Assembly: GCF_000006565.2 (NCBI RefSeq)
Contig: NC_031480.1
Location: 7,011,480 to 7,075,479, forward strand
Reading direction: 5' to 3'
Length of the DNA: 64,000 nucleotides
From: Toxoplasma gondii ME49
Lineage: Eukaryota > Apicomplexa > Conoidasida > Eucoccidiorida > Sarcocystidae
Position numbers and translations under genes: made by a program. Shown here piece after piece: positions 46,001 through 58,985 of this stretch. Numbering within the stretch: position 1 is the first letter of the stretch; each line of letters starts with the position of its first letter. The notes below the pieces were generated by a model that worked only from the letters and a program-made list of their open reading frames with translations, ran no database searches and was not told the origin of the DNA.

Positions 46001-49000
46001 TGGGGCGGGTCGCCTGTGTATGATTCTGTCGGTTCTTGAAAAACCACCCATGTGGAGACTACGTTGCTTTTGTTGTGGAACGGAGATGAGCTGCTCCTCA
46101 CGACCGCGTCTGCGGGAGATGAGCTCAAATTCCTGTGTCGCCACACTCACGGGGCTTATTCACGGATGGGCGGTCCGCGCGTACGTCGATGCCCCCCCGT
46201 TGTCGGCCGGAGATAATGTCGTCAAAGGTTTCAGGGGACAACCGTGCTGCAAAGTCACTCAGCCACCGATCTATATTACACTCGGGGAAGCCGCAACGTG
46301 CGGATAAGTGTGGTCTTGCGAGAACCCACACCATGCAGATACTACAGGAGGTGAACGCTATGTGATGAGGTGTCTCGGGCTCGCGTCAGAGGTACTACGA
46401 ATCCGCTCCGGCACGTACGATAATCTGCTCCCGATCCGGAGATCCGACTCCATTCGCTTACGAGAATGCGATGTACTGCGTCCGACGGCGCCACACATTT
46501 TGGTGTGGTATAAATGTCTGATTACATAGAGGAACGAATGAGACGTGCTTGACTTTGTTTCAATGAAAAGTGACATTGCGGTATGGATGGGGTGGCCCAG
46601 ACACCGAAGGTAGGCGAGGACGAACAGGCGTCTTTCGAGGCTCCATGCCAACATCAGATCACGCTGAAACTACGCGAGATTGAGGCTCGGCGATGAGACG
46701 TTCCCGGCATGTGCCACAGGTGCCCAGTATCCCTTACAGACAAATGCACTACTGCTTAGTCGAGCCAGAGATTCGATTTCACTCTGTCCCGAGTGTTCAA
46801 CGCGTTGCGTGTGAAAGCGCTACACGTTTTGGTATGGTACGACAGTCAGGGTGTCCATGCACGAACAAGTGAGACGCCCTCGACTCCGTGTCATCTTGTA
46901 TTTCCGCGATATGGCTGGGCGTCTCCAGGCGTCTGAAGAACGCGAGGACACCCAGGCGTGTTCTCTTGTCTGACATAATACTGACACGATGTGGAGACTA
47001 CTGGTGATGGAGCCAACGCGGTGAGATGCCTCCGCTCGGCGTCAGCTGCACTGTGCCGCAGGTACAGGCTCGTTTAAACCGCGTCGAAAGCAGAAACACT
47101 CCTGCATCATTGTGGCACGAATTGCAGATGTATTGTGTGTGAAGGCACCAGACGCATCGGGTGAGTATGACAGTCTGTGCGCAGACACAGGGACTGACGA
47201 GATGTTCTGGAGTATGTGTCATTGACTAGTGCTGTTACGGTATGGTCGGGCGTGTGCAGGCACTGGCGGTACGCGACAGCGAACAGGCGTGTTCTGTCGT
47301 ACGACGCAACGATTGCTACATGTGGAGACTAGTGCTGGAATACACGCTGCGACGAGATGTGTTCGGGTGGCGGCCGACGCATTGGGTGGCCTGCACAAAC
47401 ACGTATTGCGTGTTTCAGGGACGCCAGCAGTCCAGTTTCAGTCTGGTTCGAAGTGTCGACATGTTGCGTGTGGCGGCGCCACAGGGTTCGGGACGGTATG
47501 GCAGTCTGGCATACATGGAGGAACGGGTGAAACGTGGTTCGCCGCATGCCGATAGTCAGTGGATTTGCGCCGCGGCTGCTGCTGACAACAGAAAAAGGAA
47601 GTGGAAGGGGACGAGGAGGCGTGATCTGCGTTTGTGTGTTTGGCAGAGCACGCACAGAGAGTTGAGAGCGCAGGGGGTGGAGGCCACGTGATCAGGTGTT
47701 GGAGCCTGGCTTCGGACGCATCGCGTGCCCAGGATAGGCAAGAAGCCTGGTCCACGCTAGAGCCGGAGACCCGATTTCACTCTGTCACAGTTGCTGCCGA
47801 TAGGGTACGTTTGGTCGGTCGCGGAACCAGACGTTCCGGGTGGGTATGACAGTCTGTGCGCAGACGCAGGGACTGACGAGATGTTCTGGAGTATGTGTCG
47901 TTGACTAGTGCTGTTACGGTATGGTCGGGCGTGTGCAGGCACTGGCGGTACGCGACAGCGAACAGGAGTGTTCTGCCGTACGACGCAACGATTGCTACAT
48001 GTGGAGACTAGTGCTGGAATACACGCTGCGACGAGATGTGTTCGGGTGGCGGCCGACGCATTGGGTGGCCTGCACAAACACGTATTGCGTGTTTCAGGGA
48101 CGCCAGCAGTCCAGTTTCAGTCTGGTTCGAAGTGTCGACATGTTGCGTGTGGCGGCGCCACAGGGTTCGGGACGGTATGGCAGTCTGGCATACATGGAGG
48201 AACGGGTGAAACGTGGTTCGCCGCATGCCGATAGTCAGTGGATTTGCGCCGCGGCTGCTGCTGACAACAGAAAAAGAAGGTGAGAGGGGACGAGGAGGCG
48301 TGATCTGCGTTTGGGTGTTTGGCAGAGCACGCACAGAGAGTTGAGAGCGCAGGGGGTGGAGGCCACGTGATCAGGTGTTGGAGCCTGGCTTCGGACGCAT
48401 CGCGTGCCCAGGATAGGCAAGAAGCCTGGTCCACGCTAGAGCCGGAGACCCGATTTCACTCTGTCACAGTTGCTGCCGATAGGGTACGTTTGGTCGGTCG
48501 CGGAACCAGACGTTCCGGGTGGGTATGACAGTCTGTGCGCAGACGCAGGGACTGACGAGATGTTCTGGAGTATGTGTCGTTGACTAGTGGTGTTACGGTA
48601 TGGTCGGGCGTATGCAGGCACTGGCGGTACGCGACAGCGAACAGGAGTGTTCTGCCGTACGACGCAACGATTGCTACATGTGGAGACTAGTGCTGGAATA
48701 CACGCTGCGACGAGATGTGTTCGGGTGGCGGCCGACGCATTGGGTGGCCTGCACAAACACGTATTGCGTGTTTCAGGGACGCCAGCAGTCCAGTTTCAGT
48801 CTGGCACGAATTGACGACGTGTTGCATGTGGCGGCGCCACAGGCGTCGGGGCAGTGGGACAGTGTGAGAGCCCGTTCAACATGGGGAAATGGGTCACACG
48901 TGCTTTGATGTATATCGACGCTTTGCGATTTTGCTGCAAGGTGAATCTTGTACAGGAAGTTAAAGTGAGATTGAGAAAGCGAACATGCTTCGTTTTTCAA

Positions 49001-49900
49001 TGCGAGCATGACTCTGTACGGAGACTCCAGGTGATGTTGCTATGCGATGGCGTGTTTTTAGCCTGCGTCGGAAGCTCTGGGTGGCCCGTATGGCAGAGTT
49101 CAATGCGCTCTATGGGCGGCAGAAATCCGGTGTCACTCTTACGGGAATTGCCGATGTGTTGTGTGTGGTGATGCCGGAGTTTCGGGACGGTATGACAGTC
49201 TGGAATACATGGAGGAACGGATGAGATGTGGTTCTCTGTATATCAGTGCTAGTGTTTTTGCGGCGTTGTTGCACCTGCACAGAACCAGAAAGTAACAAAG
49301 GAGGAGCAAGCGTTTTTGCGTATCGATGGGAACATCATGTCCTGCAGAGACTACACGTGACGGAAGCTGCGCGAGGACGTGTTTCCGGCTGACGTTAGAG
49401 AGCGCCTGCGTTCGTCACGGGATGGACGGTAGCCGTCGCCTGACTCAGAGATCCAGCTTCGCTCGTTCCCCAATATGCGACTTGCTGCATGTGACGTTAT
49501 CACACGTTTTAGGAGGGTATGACAGTCTGTGTGGTGACACAGGAACGAATGATGTGTGCTCGAGCTTGTGTCGTTGTCTAGTGCTCTTGCGGTACGGTTG
49601 GGCATCCGCAGGAACGGAGAGTAAGCGTGGTCATACGGGCATGATCTTCGCGTGTTGGGCGCTGAAAATTGCTTGTCTAGAAGGTCGTTCACCTACGGAC
49701 CAGGCCAGATGGACTCGCTTAGATGGATGGTGGCTTTGAGCTGGGTGTGGGTCGTCATGGAGACTATGTGGATTGCCGGGTGCGGGCCTATACTAAACGT
49801 GAGAAAGGAGGGCTGTGGAGTGCTGCCAAAATGAAAGATATTGGACCAGCGCTGCGCTGACAATCCGCTAGCTTAGTACCATATTCATACTGGAGAACAA
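46000..49900 (+). repeat. Array of about 340-bp satellite monomers
   Basis: Two landmarks recur at about 310-350 bp. ATGTGGAGACTA-like sites lie near 46,049, 46,330, 46,642, 46,988, 47,320, 47,999, 48,678, 49,020, 49,340 and 49,755. TATGACAGTCTG...GGAACG-like sites lie near 46,506, 46,838, 47,168, 47,503, 47,847, 48,180, 48,525, 49,192 and 49,518. The outer monomers are diverged; the centre is homogenised into a dimer (next entry). This is the periodicity reported for Toxoplasma/Neospora Sat350. Confidence 0.85.
47160..48805 (+). repeat. 679-bp dimeric satellite units (Sat680-like)
   Basis: Exact offset of 679 bp between 47,160, 47,839 and 48,518. Copies 1 and 2 are nearly identical over the full 679 bp; copy 3 follows for about 290 bp and then diverges at 48,805. 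Each unit consists of two related monomers of about 340 bp. A 680-bp unit made of two 350-bp-like repeats is the published description of Sat680, which is the main reason for the coccidian assignment. Confidence 0.85.
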
Positions 49901-52900
49901 GGGTTTAGTGTCCGGTCAAACGAGGAGGATGGGTCTCTTCTGAATAAGACCGAGATGGGGAGGAGTTTGTTCCCGTGTTAGTGATGGCAGGCTTTGACCG
50001 GGGAGAAACAGAATCACGGCCAGGTTTAGTGGCGGTCAGGGTGTTGGTGTGGATAGAGTACGAACTGCGGTCGTTTTTTTGAATCGTAGCGAGCTCATGC
50101 ATAAAACCATGCAGGGTCTCACAGTTTCGGCGCGAAACGCGTTTATGTGGTTGTCAACCCTGGGTCGCTCGCATGCCGGAGATTGTCTGACCTTGACGCC
50201 ATCCGGCAAGTGGGTGTAACATGCAAACAAGGCGAGGTGAAAGTGGATACTCTGCATGGAGGAACGCGTCGTTGCATTAGATTTAGGCGACTCTACAACC
50301 AGCCTCTTGACCCACGGGAGCAACCTCGGCGTGCGGACGACCTGCCTTCTGTGCAGGGGTGACGGCACACATGCATGGTGTCTCTCGTTGGGATTAGTAG
50401 CGTCGCGTCTGCATGAAGACCAGCGAGCGACAGCTCATTTCTGCGTCATCGGCCACTGGATGCGCACAGGGAGGGAGGGGCCGCATGTGCCACTGCGCCG
50501 CAGTATGTGGATTCGAAGCGGGGCCAGGTGAGGCTGCCGCTGCAAGGGTAGGTCGTCGCAAATTTTTGAAGTGTTGGCGAGGGCACACGGCTGATCTGGA
50601 GATGCCGGGTCGGCCATGGCAAACATTCGTCTTGGCTGATCTCTCTGTGACGCCATGCCTCAACGCCATTTAGCTTTTGCAGGTACGCATCGACATGCTT
50701 CTCGCGGTTCGGTGGAGCCAAGACAGCATACGAATCAAGACATTTTTGTTTCGAAGACGCGCAAATGGCGTGCCGCGCAACCCTGGCTTAGTAGAGGCAG
50801 ATCGTTTACTGTCCTTCATATGACAGTGAACAAGCCATATGCAGAGATCTTAGATGTTCACGCTCAAATCCAACTACATTCTAGGCATGATGTTTTGACT
50901 TCGTTCGTCGTTGATAGTCAGTTTATTGTTGGCTTTGCCTTTTCCAGTCTCCTTCGAGGTTTCCTATTGTGCGCATGCGCGTTTTCAACAACTGGCGGCA
51001 CACCAGAGATGGAGAGGAATGAATAATTGCTGTAGGCGTGGTGGAGACGGCAGCTCCCATTGGCTGCCTTCTCCAAGCTTGTTCACGCCTGCGCACTTCG
51101 TCACTCGCTGTTGTGAGGATTTTCGGTGTTTGTTGGATTTTCCCAGTATGATGTTATTCAGACAACCCTGCGTCGTTCGTGTATGTGCTTCTACCGACGC
51201 CGTCGAACGTTTGCATAGCTAGGGATTGCTACGGGGCAAGCACGGTACCTGGTGTGCGAAGGCATGTGAGAGTTCGTTTGCTGTGGCAGTAGCTGGGGCA
51301 ACAGATGTGGCTAGACATTTCGTCGCGAAAATATGTCCACCACGTTAACATGGGAAGATTCATCCGTTGCCGTGTCCTTCTGGACAGAGGATAGAACTTG
51401 TCGTGTGCCACTCAGCTGGCATGTGGACGGGTCAATTGGGGAGCCCGTGGCACCGACGGAGCCACGAACTGGCCATTAATGGCGACTTGAGGCAGGTTTC
51501 AGTGGTCTCAGTTTTTCCTAACTTGATTCTGCACACTCACAGCTTTGTCGCGTCTGCTCACAGCTTGTAGGCAACGGCTGCAACAAGTGTCACCGATGTG
51601 ACAAGTGTGGTGCAGGAGGCAGATTGAGGTACTTATTGCCGCGGCGTCTTTCGGATGTGCAACGGGGATGGGACCATAAATGAGAGTGAATTAGGAGTAG
51701 TTCGGCGACGACGGGGGGTTGTATTGGCGCGTTTCGAATCTGCTATGACGGGTAGCACAGCACGGGAACGTCACAGTGGTTTCTGGACGCACATGAGGCA
51801 GCTGCGTGCAGAGGGTACCAGCGTCCATTTGCGCACGAGTTGCCGGATCCACCCAGTTGGCGAACCAGTAAAACGGCCTTGGCTTGTGCTACAACATGCC
51901 CGCTTCTTACGGTCAACGAAACAACAGGCTGATATCTGATGCCTGCCATAGGGTTATTATCGTATCCATCTATAGTTGGTGACAGTAGGGACACCCGTAA
52001 CGGTAGCAAGAGCCTGCCAAGGTGTACTTCCTTGTGTCATTGAATACGTTCAGCGATGGGAAGGTTGTATTACGTTTTCTCATACTCTAAGAGCTCGGAA
52101 GACTGTACATTGTTTCGTCGCTGATTCAGAGGTGGGGCGGAGGCATTGCTGTAGTGTGACAGGTCGCTGTGTATCGGGGTGACGCGGTAAATGGGGCGCC
52201 ACGCAGCTGCAAGTGAGATCCCCCTCCCAGTGAACGTGCATCGTATTTGCAGTATATGGATGTACGCAGGGAGGTTTTGTGGCCACAATAGCACTACCAG
52301 TATAGTGATAGGCCACGAATATAGAAGAAACATTCATGGATGATCTGCGTGTCACGTATTCACGAAAGGCAGGCCGACGGCGAATGGGCTACCGCTGACT
52401 GAGAGGACCCACTGTGGAATGCCTAAACACTTGGAAACACGACAAATAACGTCCTCTTCGAAAATCGAATGTGGCGCTGAATTGTGCTGTGTTACGAATT
52501 CTCGCCGATGTCAAATCTATAGGGACTTCCCCTCCCGTTTACGCGGCAGGACATTGAAACTGGAGCTGAACGCGTCTGCGTCGCAACAATCTCTTAGACG
52601 GTTGGTCGCAGTGAGATGTGGAAGCACCCGTCCCCTTTCGTCGGTCGGTTTGTTTTGCTATCGTAGGATTCCTGAGTGGGGTGCCGACTCTCTTGACACC
52701 AATGTGTGTCGCCACAGTCAGGGGCTCCCATTTGCCCACAGAGCCGAGTGATTCATGCAACGGGACCTCCTCAACGGTACATGCATACGTTTGGAGCGAT
52801 ACTCAATTCAAAGGACTTCATTGCCGTACGCGTCGCAGGCACTGCGCATGTGCGTGAAAAAACAATCACGGTGAGTGGCCCACCAAACTGAACACAAAAA

Positions 52901-52925
52901 AGACAACATGTGTGACCGTGCCCTG
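49901..52925 (+). repeat. Diverged satellite DNA
   Basis: No near-identical copies within the window. Core-like stretches (for example GCTTGTAGGCAACGGCTGC near 51,562, close to the core at 53,131) indicate old monomers of the same family. No supported gene. Confidence 0.45.
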
Positions 52926-54846
52926 GTAACGACTGACGCGACTCTTTTCGAAGTGTGCCAGGCGCGTAGCCTGCGGGCGAGTCTCTTGGGGTACCAATGG
53001 CGCTGTTGACGCCTGGGTTGTTTCGCACTCCAGCACATAGCGGAAGTCGGTCACAACTCGAGACGCAAGCGCATCAGCAGCGGCCGGCCGTCTTGACTTG
53101 ACCGTCCGATCGCCTTCCGTGTCTGCACACAGGCTGTAGGCAACGGCTGGTGGACGTGACGCGGATGCGGGAACTGTGGTGAAAGCTGTATCGTGAGATA
53201 CAGGGTAGCGGGGATTCTTCTACGTCTGCCACGGCGGCGAATCCAGATGTCCCAGAGAATCGTGGATAGATGAAGCCGTGGGGATGGTGTTGGAGCCGCG
53301 TTGGTGGAGAACACGTGAGTAGCACTCGATGCTCGGCGTGCGTGTGATTGACAACATTCGATCGATGACCGGGGGATCATAACCAATGAGAGTACTCAAT
53401 AGCAGCTTTCGGTACAAGAACGGGAACACGTCAAGTTGTCGTCGGCAACGCACTGGGGTGACATCCATCGATCATGCGTACCAACGCACGGCGCCGCGTT
53501 ACTGGAGGGCCGAGACGGCCGCTGGTGAGGGACGAGAAGCTCATGTATTGATGTGATTCGTGAGCCTCCCTGTGTCGGTCGTGTGCCTCACGTGTGTCGT
53601 TCGTGTCCGGTGGCCGAGAATGAGGTGCGCAGAACAGAAGGGGACAGGTTGGCTGCTGTAGGAGTAGAAGCCTTGAGGTTGCAAGAGGGACTCGACACTC
53701 ACTTCGGGTGAAGCCGATTATGGTCTGGTCAGAATCGCGGCCCACGTGAAGGTTCTGGGAGTTTGCAACAGTCCATCAGGTCTGGTTTGCTCGGAGCCTG
53801 ATGTGCAGCAAGAGTTGTCAACTGTTGGTCTGCAACGCAGCATTGTGTCCTGTTTCAGAAATGGGCTGTAGGTCGCCGCAGCGTGAGTGCGTGCGGCGGT
53901 TGGACTCTCCCTTGACTGTGGGGTTGAGCGGTCGTACGAGAGAGGAAGAGACGTCATGTTCCCAGTATGTCGCAGGTGGCCGATGGCTCACTGTGTTGCT
54001 GCAGTGCGTGCAAGTACAGAAGGTCTTGAATTGTTGGCGATGACACGTATTTGAAGGACACTGTGCGTTGTAGGCAGAGGTCGAGAGCAGCGATCTGCAT
54101 CGCTCGCTGTACCTACCACTGCACAATTCCGCAGTATCGAGGAGTATGTTTGATGACGGTTTTGGGAGTGGCTGAACCCACTGCCCTGCCGAGATGGGGT
54201 GTGGAAGGCATTGTTCATCCGCAGACGGTTTGTCGTGCACCAGCCGCTTGGGTGGGGCTAGTCATGCACTGGACGACACCAGAAACACCAGAGGGCAGAC
54301 GAAGGCAGCTTGGATGTTTGTGTGAAATGCGCATTTCGCTCGGAAGATTCAAGAGACGTACCTCCGACGACAGTCGAATGCGACGTGCAATTGCAAGGGC
54401 TTCGATTTGTTCGTTGATCCTCGGTGAATCTGAGTGGGTCTTCAATTTTGTGGCGTCGGTAGCCCGCGGCTGTAGCATGACTTGGCCGGAGGGTACGTCG
54501 CAGCTTTGTTTCGAGTGGCGGATCGCCATGTCGTGCGGAAGCTCCTTGTTTGTCTCGCGGCTCTGCTGTTGGGTTACGTACCCTGAGTTTCCATGTATCT
54601 GTGCGGTTGCAGCCGCTGCAGGTCTGTGTCCACTGGCATGCCGGGAGTGTGTGCAGACACGGTGCAAGGGTGGAATGCATCAGGTCAGCCAAACGTTGGT
54701 TACTGCTGGGCATACAGTGAACCATCCTTGGACGGTTGACTGTTTCGCGTGCTTTGGCGGCGTTGTCTGCGTGCGTGGATAATGCGACCAGGCGATTTCG
54801 CCACCACACGGGAATCACCAGAGACACCATTTGTGAAGGCGCCATC
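52926..54846 (+). repeat. 1,921-bp higher-order repeat, unit 1
   Basis: Begins with GTAACGACTGACGCGACTC and repeats at 54,847 with very few substitutions. Core variant AGGCTGTAGG lies at 53,131. An internal block (about 54,530-54,846) is missing from unit 2. Confidence 0.9.
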
Positions 54847-56473
54847 GTAACGACTGACGCGACTCTTTTCGAAGTGTGCCAGGCGCGTAGCCTGCGGGCG
54901 AGTCTCTTGGGGTACCAATGGCGCTGTTGACGCCTGGGTTGTTTCGCACTCCAGCACATAGCGGAAGCCGGTCACAACTCGAGACGCAAGCGCATCAGCA
55001 GCGGCCGGCCGTCTTGACTTGACCGTCCGATCGCCTTCCGTGTCTGCACACAGGTTGTAGGCAACGGCTGGTGGACGTGACGCGGATGCGGGAACTGTGG
55101 TGAAAGCTGTATCGTGAGATACAGGGTAGCGGGGATTCTTCTACGTCTGCCACGGCGGCGAATCCAGATGTCCCAGAGAATCGTGGATAGATGAAGCCGT
55201 AGGGATGGTGTTGGAGCCGCGTTGGTGGAGAACACGTGAGTAGCACTCGATGCTCGGCGTGCGTGTGATTGACAACATTCGATCGATGACCGGGGGATCA
55301 TAACCAATGAGAGTACTCAATAGTAGCTTTCGGTACAAGAACGGGAACACGTCAAGTTGTCGTCGGCAACGCACTGGGGTGACATCCATCGATCATGCGT
55401 ACCAACGCACGGTGCCGCGTTACTGGAGGGCCGAGACGGCCGCTGGTGAGGGACGAGAAGCTCATGTATTGATGTGATTCGTGAGCCTCCCAGTGTCGGT
55501 CGTGTGCCTCACGTGTGTCGTTCGTGTCCGGTGGCCGAGAATGAGGTGCGCAGAACAGAAGGGGACAGGTTGGCTGCTGTAGGAGTAGAAGCCTTGAGGT
55601 TGCAAGAGGGACTCGACACTCACTTCGGGTGAAGCCGATTATGGTCTGGTCAGAATCGCGGCCCACGTGAAGGTTCTGGGAGTTTGCAACAGTCCATCAG
55701 GTCTGGTTTGCTCGGAGCCTGATGTGCAGCAAGAGTTGTCAACTGTTGGTCTGCAACGCAGCGTTGTGTCCTGTTTCAGACATGGGCTGTAGGTCGCCGC
55801 AGCGTGAGTGCGTGCGGCGGTTGGACTCTCCCTTGACTGTGGGGTTGAGCGGTCGTACGAGAGAGGAAGAGACGTCATGTTCCCAGTATGTCGCAGGTGG
55901 CCGATGGCTCACTGTGTTGCTGCAGTGCGTGCAAGTACAGGGGGTCTTGAATTGTTGGCGATGACACGTATTTGAAGGACACTGTGCGTTGTAGGCAGAG
56001 GTCGAGAGCAGCGATCTGCATCGCTCGCTGTACCTACCACTGCACAATTCCACAGTGTCATACTGTACGTTTGATGACGGTTTTGGAAGTGGCTGAACCC
56101 ACTGCCCTGCCGAGATGGGGTGTGGAAGGCATTGTTCATCCGCAGACGGTTTGTCGTGCACCAGCCGCTTGGGTGGGGCTAGTCATGCACTGGACGACAC
56201 CAGAAACACCAGAGGGCAGACGAAGGCAGCTTGGATGTTTGTGTGAAATGCGCATTTCGCTCGGAAGATTCAAGAGACGTACCTCCGACGACAGTCGAAT
56301 GCGACGTGCAATTGCAAGGGCTTCGATTTGTTCGTTGATCCTCGGTGAATCTGAGTGGGTCTTCAATTTTGTGGCGTCGGTAGCCCGCGGCTGTAGCATG
56401 ACTTGGCCGGAGGGTACGTCGCAGCTTTGTTTCGAGTGGCGGATCGCCGTATCTTGCCGAAGCTTGATTCACG
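54847..56473 (+). repeat. 1,921-bp higher-order repeat, unit 2 with deletion
   Basis: Matches unit 1, but the shared landmark near the start of the next unit comes 1,525 bp after its counterpart instead of 1,921 bp. About 396 bp are absent, with the junction at about 56,450-56,475 between GGATCGCC and CTCCAGCACATAGCGG. A short stretch near 56,050-56,080 also differs. Confidence 0.9.
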
Positions 56474-57300
56474 CTCCAGCACATAGCGGAAGTCGGTCAC
56501 AACTCGAGACGCACGCGCATCAGCAGCGGCCGGCAGTCTTGACTTGACCGTCCGATCGCCTTTCGTGTCTGCACACAGGCTGTAGGCAACGGCTGGTGGA
56601 CGTGACGCGGATGCGGGAACTGTGGTGAAAGCTGTATCGTGAGATACAGGGTAGCGGGGATTCTTCTACGTCTGCCACGGCGGCGAATCCAGATGTCCCA
56701 GAGAATCGTGGATAGATGAAGCCGTGGGGATGGTGTTGGAGCCGCGTTGGTGGAGAACACGTGAGTAGCACTCGATGCTCGGCGTGCGTGTGATTGACAA
56801 CATTCGATCGATGACCGGGGGATCATAACCAATGAGAGTACTCAATAGTAGCTTTCGGTACAAGAACGGGAACACGTCAAGTTGTCGTCGGCAACGCACT
56901 GGGGTGACATCCATCGATCATGCGTACCAACGCACGGCGCCGCGTTACTGGAGGGCCGAGACGGCCGCTGGTGAGGGACGAGAAGCTCATGTATTGATGT
57001 GATTCGTGAGCCTCCCTGTGTCGGTCGTGTGCCTCACATGTGACCTTCGTGTCCGGTGGCCGAGAATGAGGTGCGCAGAACAGAAGGGGACAGGTTGGCT
57101 GCTGTAGGAGTAGAAGCCTTGAGGTTGCAAGAGGGACTCGACACTCACTTCGGGTGAAGCCGATTATGGTCTGGTCAGAATCGCGGCCCACGTGAAGGTT
57201 CTGGGAGTTTGCAACAGTCCATCAGGTCTGGTTTGCTCGGGGCCTGATGTGCAGCAAGAGTTGTCAACTGTTGGTCTGCAACGCAGCGTTGTGTCCTGTA
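56474..57300 (+). repeat. 1,921-bp higher-order repeat, unit 3 (truncated)
   Basis: Enters the unit at CTCCAGCACATAGCGG, follows it to GTTGTGTCCTG and departs at 57,300. Core variant at 56,577. Confidence 0.9.
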
Positions 57301-58038
57301 TGCGGGATGTTCTGTCGATACAGTCATCCGTTGACGGAGTTTGGGTTTGGACTTGCGCTCACCGTCCAGCGTCACACTAGTCCAGGTTTGCCACGATACG
57401 ATCAGTGGAGGATTTGGTTCGCTTTTTTCGTCAAGGGATGTCCGGGCTGTGGTTGTCTGGTGGGCGGAGGCGTGACTTGACAGGAGCGGCCGCAGGAACG
57501 TCCACCACGTTGGATATGGAACTATGCGTAGGTGCCCGTGTCGAATCCCGACCAAATCTGTAGTCGTGATTCGTCTCCAGTACGTCACGGTGGTCATGAG
57601 TGCGGCGGAGGAACATGGTTGAGTTGTGGGGCGTTGGGGCGTTGTGTACATAAGCAGCGGGGACGGAACCAGAAGCGACGGTGAGTCAATGGTAGCTACC
57701 TCGATAATGTGGTTTTGAAATTTTGTGTTTGTAGACCGTGTGACTTGCTGTGAAAACTTAGGTTGAGATTCGTCGAACACAATATAGTCCATATGAATTT
57801 CTTTTGGGTCACATCCACCGTGCGAGAATAATAATGTCCTTCGGTGCTAAAGTCCAGCATTTGTCGCTGTCGTTCCCGATGTGCCATGTCGTGGTATCAC
57901 ACGCGTTCGATAAGAGAGAATAGACCGGCGAGAAACGCTAGTAACGAAACCGTTGTTATTCCAGATGCCGTCCCGCAGCTGGTCGCCTGTGGTGCATGCC
58001 TCCTCTTCTCACCGGCAACCGAAAAGGCGTCTGTCAGG
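57301..58038 (+). repeat. Diverged satellite DNA between two array types
   Basis: Transition between the 1,921-bp and 1,299-bp arrays; single diverged monomers and no supported gene. Confidence 0.4.
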
Positions 58039-58840
58039 TGGCGAAGGCGAAGTACGTTGGCCGCCGCCAAGAAGCGATCTGTCTGCAGGCCGCCCTCGGA
58101 GAAATGCTGAGCGAGATCACAAATCCACTATGATCGTGGCTGAGGAGCACAGTGTCACCATGAAGGACCGCCTGTGTAGGCTGCACGCATATCGAAAATG
58201 TCTCGTTACTGTTTAACGCGGTTCAAAACAGCACCTCGCTGCGCATCGCGTCCAGAAATGGGATGTAAGGAGCGCTGAAACTGTGGGAACCGTCATGCAG
58301 TGACTGCGGGCGCGTCTGAATAGATGAGCAGCCAGACGCAGATACCGCCACAGCCTCTGCCACTGAGTAAATGCCAAATGCAGGGAGAGGGACTAGTGCG
58401 CCGCTGTCGGCCTTGGTGTGAGGCCGATTTGAGTGCCAGACGGATGCGCCCACACCTTCTCAGTGATGAACTGGAGAGGTGACCGCGGCAGTCCGAGCGT
58501 TGAGGCAGTCGTTCTGGCACGTGACGGCCGCATCTGTACAGCTTCAGCTTGTAGGAGGATCCACACTCAGCCCATGACGCCACCAGCATTCCATCAAACA
58601 AATGGCTCTCTGAAACTGGTTCTCCGCCGCTGTGCGTGTTCGGTTCAGTCAATGCGAGGAGCATGCCGCGGGACAACGCCTGTCCCACCCACAACTGTGT
58701 GCGTCGCCTGTTTTCCTGTCGGTGCTTGCCGTGCCGGCGATCTGTCCAGACAGATTTCCTGACGCGGCATCCGTGTTCCAAGAGGGACGGTACGTGTGAG
58801 GAGGTTTCGGAGACCGAAGCGCGTTTGATGCGTGGCAAGG
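58039..58840 (+). repeat. 1,299-bp higher-order repeat, unit 1 (interrupted by gap)
   Basis: Starts with GGCGAAGGCGAAGTACGTTG, which recurs at 60,201 and (one G shorter) 61,311. Nearly identical to the following units up to the gap. Confidence 0.9.
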
Positions 58841-58985
58841 NNNNNNNNNNNNNNNNNNNNNNNNNNNNNNNNNNNNNNNNNNNNNNNNNNNNNNNNNNNN
58901 NNNNNNNNNNNNNNNNNNNNNNNNNNNNNNNNNNNNNNNNNNNNNNNNNNNNNNNNNNNNNNNNNNNNNNNNNNNNNNNNNNNNN
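58841..58985. other. Assembly gap, 145 N
   Basis: Flanks correspond to 59,702 and 60,285 of the complete unit, so about 582 bp are missing rather than 145. Confidence 0.99.
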
